Below are positions 61,043 through 64,000 of a stretch of DNA of 64,000 bases, one piece after another (the stretch's first letter is position 1; each line of letters begins with the position of its first letter). The stretch is from contig CM082578.2 of the NCBI GenBank assembly GCA_040954595.2, forward strand, positions 5,952,001 through 6,016,000, given 5' to 3'. The DNA is from Balanoglossus misakiensis (lineage: Eukaryota > Hemichordata). Under the pieces are notes generated by a model. It saw nothing but the letters and a program-made list of their open reading frames with translations, was not told the origin of the DNA and made no database searches. The position numbers were made by a program, and so were the translations under genes.

Positions 61043-64000
61043 AAGCCCCCTCATATTTTTGCAACGCTTTACCACCGAAAAGCAGTTTTGACTTCCGTCG
61101 AATCCAGCAATTATAACCAAGATAAAGTAAATGTTCAAGACATCACTGCAAGGCTAAATTAGCTAGAAGTGTGAATTCGAGTAAAATGACCACCCCCCCC
61201 CCCCCCCATGCCGTGATTACTGATTCGGTGGGATGCTCGGGTCCATCATTTATTTCACTTCCGAGATTCTAGATTTGTGTGTGACGTTTTTTCTACGACA
61301 TCTCTGAATTAGATATTAGAGATAATATCAACGTATAAGAGTAAACCACGTACAGCGGCGTCGTGTGTTCGTCATCTGTAAGAAACCGTGACTGTTCCTT
61401 TACGAGTGAAAGGATCACAGCGTGGTATGTTTGACAGGGTAGGTATTTAGTACGGATACGTTTTACAAAACGAGGGCTCTTCCTTTAGAAAAGGGCCGTC
61501 TGAAGCATTCTCGACTTCTTATTCAGAGGCAAATTTGACATGCTTACAAGAAAGCAATGGCCTACGAGCCTTCGCTATAATAGCGCTCTTTAAAGCTGCA
61601 CTTGGCCTACACCGACGTTGTCGTCATTTGTCCCGCTGGCTGAATGTGCTCCGTTGGAGCGACCTTGGGAACATTGAAAGTCCGAATCCTTGCATTTCGC
61701 GAAACTTTGTGTGAGCGTTGGGGAGACTCCCCATGGGACAGTTTCCGCCTTCTTTGTGCGTGCAATTCACCCCTGAAAGTTTGTGCCCATGTCTCCATTG
61801 ATGGCGAGATACAATAAGTTGCCATGGTTACCGATGTGTCACCGATGGAAACTAGAGCTCGTGATCGGTCCGCTTCAATTGATCCTCTATATACGTGGCG
61901 ACAAGGGCAAGACCACGGTCCTATAATTTCTCACGTGCGTTTAAATTACCCGTCGCTTCGTGCATTCACTCAAGGTCTACCTGTTGACCGATGGCAACCC
62001 GGCCTCTGACACTCCCCCCCCCCCCTATCCCACCTCCAAAAAACCTTCTCCGGTGCAGTTTTCGACAATAAAATGGCATTGTACTGTCCAAAATAATAAC
62101 AATATGGCAGTCATATCACACGAATTCTCTCCGCCTTTTTGATACCCTCCTCTTGAAACAACCTCTGCCAAGAAACAAAACAGATGCCAACACGACTAGG
62201 CGTATATAATTATTCAACAGGCGTAAGACGGCAGCTCTAAAGACAACAATTACATTTGTCTGACTAAATAGACGTTTAAATATTGACATAACTTGGTTGC
62301 CGCAGAACGAGTCCCCCTTTGATCATTTCAGTGATCATGTAATAATATTTGTTTTTGTAACGATCATTTCCCCGAGACAGTTCCCCTTTGTTATAAGGTG
62401 ATCGCTTTATTTACCCTCTCGCTCGAGCGAGACACGTCACCCGCCACTATGTCCTTTCGTGTGGTTACATAAACTCGGCATTTTATGTGTAAATACCACT
62501 CCCCCACTGTCCCGCACTGTAAGGAAGCGGACAGAAAATGCGCAGTTTGGTCACGGTTCCTTGTTTTCCTTCGTTCGCGTTTGGCTGCAGCACGTTCTGG
62601 CCAAGTGCCGTTCAGTAATCGCCGTACTGTAACGTCGCGAAGAAATAGTAGTCGGCGGTGTTTAGCCGTTTGCTCGGCCGGTGCGAGCAGGCAAGTCAAC
62701 AGAACACCAGATTTCATTGCCATGGTAACAACCCCTCAAGAAATCTCCTTTTAACTTGTTCTACATACAATTTTTGAAGTGGTTAGGTGAAAAGAAAATA
62801 TTTCTTTCGTCAACGAATTTAATTACGTCAGACAATTATTTTGTCAAAAATAACAAACGGCACACATTACCTCGATGCGTACTGTAAGCTTGCACGAACT
62901 TAGAAGAAATTTGCAAGAAGACGAGTCGGATTGGAAAATGGCAATAAAAATTATCAACCGATAAATATACAAGGAACAAATGAAAATCCCCCAAACAATA
63001 AGTGAATGTTGATGACGCAATTAGTGTGCACGTGCACTCGAATTGACTGAAAGCCTGTGGAATAGTTAATTAATATGTGTACATTTTCGAAACCCGAACC
63101 GGCCAAACATCGAGAAGCGATGTAAAGGAAAGGGCGGTTGCTAACCATATGTGCTCGATCCGCGACGCACAAATGAGCGTTGAAAACCTTTGGTGAAACC
63201 GAAGAAAAAGGGTCTGTCTTCAAAACGCCAACCATTGTCGGCGTGTACCCGCAAAGGGTGACTATTGCGTTGGACCATATTAGCTTTAAAGACGGGGGAC
63301 GTACAGGTTATTAATGAAGGGAATGAAAAATGATTTTTCAATTCGGAGAAAACAGTACACAGCGAGAATATATGCACGCGCTTTAAGACGGAAGAACGTC
63401 TGTGAGTCAGAAGAGACAGCTGTACACCACACCGAGCCTGTGTGACAGAGATAGTAACCGAGCTTTGACAGAACGCCGCCAGATATCCAGCTGAGATTTC
63501 GTTATTCACAGAATATCGCGAGGATTTTCAAAATGACACCAAACACGCCTTTCCGAGGCAATCTTATACGGTGACACAGGGTTTAAAAGAAAGTCATATT
63601 TTCAAAGGCAACCTGACAAAGCCCACCAGCAGAGTGCACGATCACTGATTATATTAAAAAATACCAGGGTATTATCTTATGGACTAATTGCAATGATTAT
63701 TGTGTGTAAAAAAGAGAGACTTGATTGTATGAAGAGGAAGACTGAAATCAAAAGTGAAAAAAAATATGAAGTGGTATTATTGACGTAGGTCATGTAGCGA
63801 CTCCGTTCTGGGTGACTGCGGCGATATCTGTATTGACTTCTCGTGTCAGTTATGTGAGCGTACTGCAAACAAATCGACTTGTTACCCGTCGATTATTTCT
63901 TTGTCACCATTTACAGTTTATTGTTTACGTTATGTACGCGGCAGTTCGAGAATAGAGTCTTCTGAAGATAAACAGCGAAAAACATCTTATACAGGACCAC
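61043..64000. other. Intergenic, nothing recognised
   Basis: C-runs lie at about 61193-61208 and 62010-62023. No exon is supported on either strand up to the window edge. Confidence 0.4.

Noticed and set aside
60600-61064. 154-codon frame with RERER and poly-Gln, minus strand
   Set aside because: CT-rich and TTG microsatellites; no domain between them.
1-64000. Search for CRISPR arrays, prokaryotic operons or a viral genome
   Set aside because: No spaced identical repeats, ribosome binding sites, or viral polymerase, capsid or integrase frames are seen; all periodic sequence is microsatellite.

Overview
This is animal nuclear DNA. Genes are split by GT-AG introns, they end in AATAAA signals, and they are separated by long AT-rich non-coding stretches rich in microsatellites and small inverted-repeat transposons. 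There are no operons, tRNA or rRNA genes, or prokaryotic signals. A single-exon secreted-type LRR-Ig receptor, an unusual O-fucosyltransferase-like protein and many short foldback elements point to a marine invertebrate. Amphioxus or another invertebrate deuterostome is my best guess, but the sequence alone does not prove the species.

The genes lie in the first 27 kb. (1) 858-926, minus: first coding exon of an aldo-keto reductase whose other exons lie beyond the left edge. (2) 4576-6909, plus: 777-aa single-exon LRR-Ig transmembrane receptor with several cytoplasmic YxxL motifs. (3) 8494-13379, minus: a five-exon gene, assembled by eye, for a 433-aa type II membrane protein of the GDP-fucose protein O-fucosyltransferase family. 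(4) 18778-22280, minus: a seven-exon gene for a 159-aa MICOS subunit (MIC19/CHCHD3 type) with an N-terminal myristoylation signal and a twin CX9C domain. (5) 23265-26472, plus: a six-exon gene for a 266-aa Gemin2, a core subunit of the SMN complex. Genes 4 and 5 are head to head, with 984 bp between start codons. All exon phases of genes 3, 4 and 5 close without a frameshift.

Mobile DNA is concentrated in and between these genes. MIC19 intron 2 holds an inverted-repeat element with a perfect 9-bp target duplication, and a second insertion with a perfect 8-bp duplication lies inside its right arm. A 150-bp relative of the outer element lies downstream of the gene. Other elements are a 352-bp foldback, a 106-bp hairpin, a two-copy TIR element at 7.8 and 24.0 kb, a three-copy dispersed repeat at 7.0, 23.5 and 44.1 kb, and a 148-bp TIR element in a Gemin2 intron.

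From 27.1 kb to the end (about 37 kb) I find no recognisable gene. The region holds many tri- and tetranucleotide arrays, including a 740-bp compound array at 41.05-41.79 kb. There is one unassigned candidate exon at 45.5 kb. Several AT-rich, TAATTA-containing stretches at 52.6-54.8 kb look like possible regulatory DNA, which I cannot test here.
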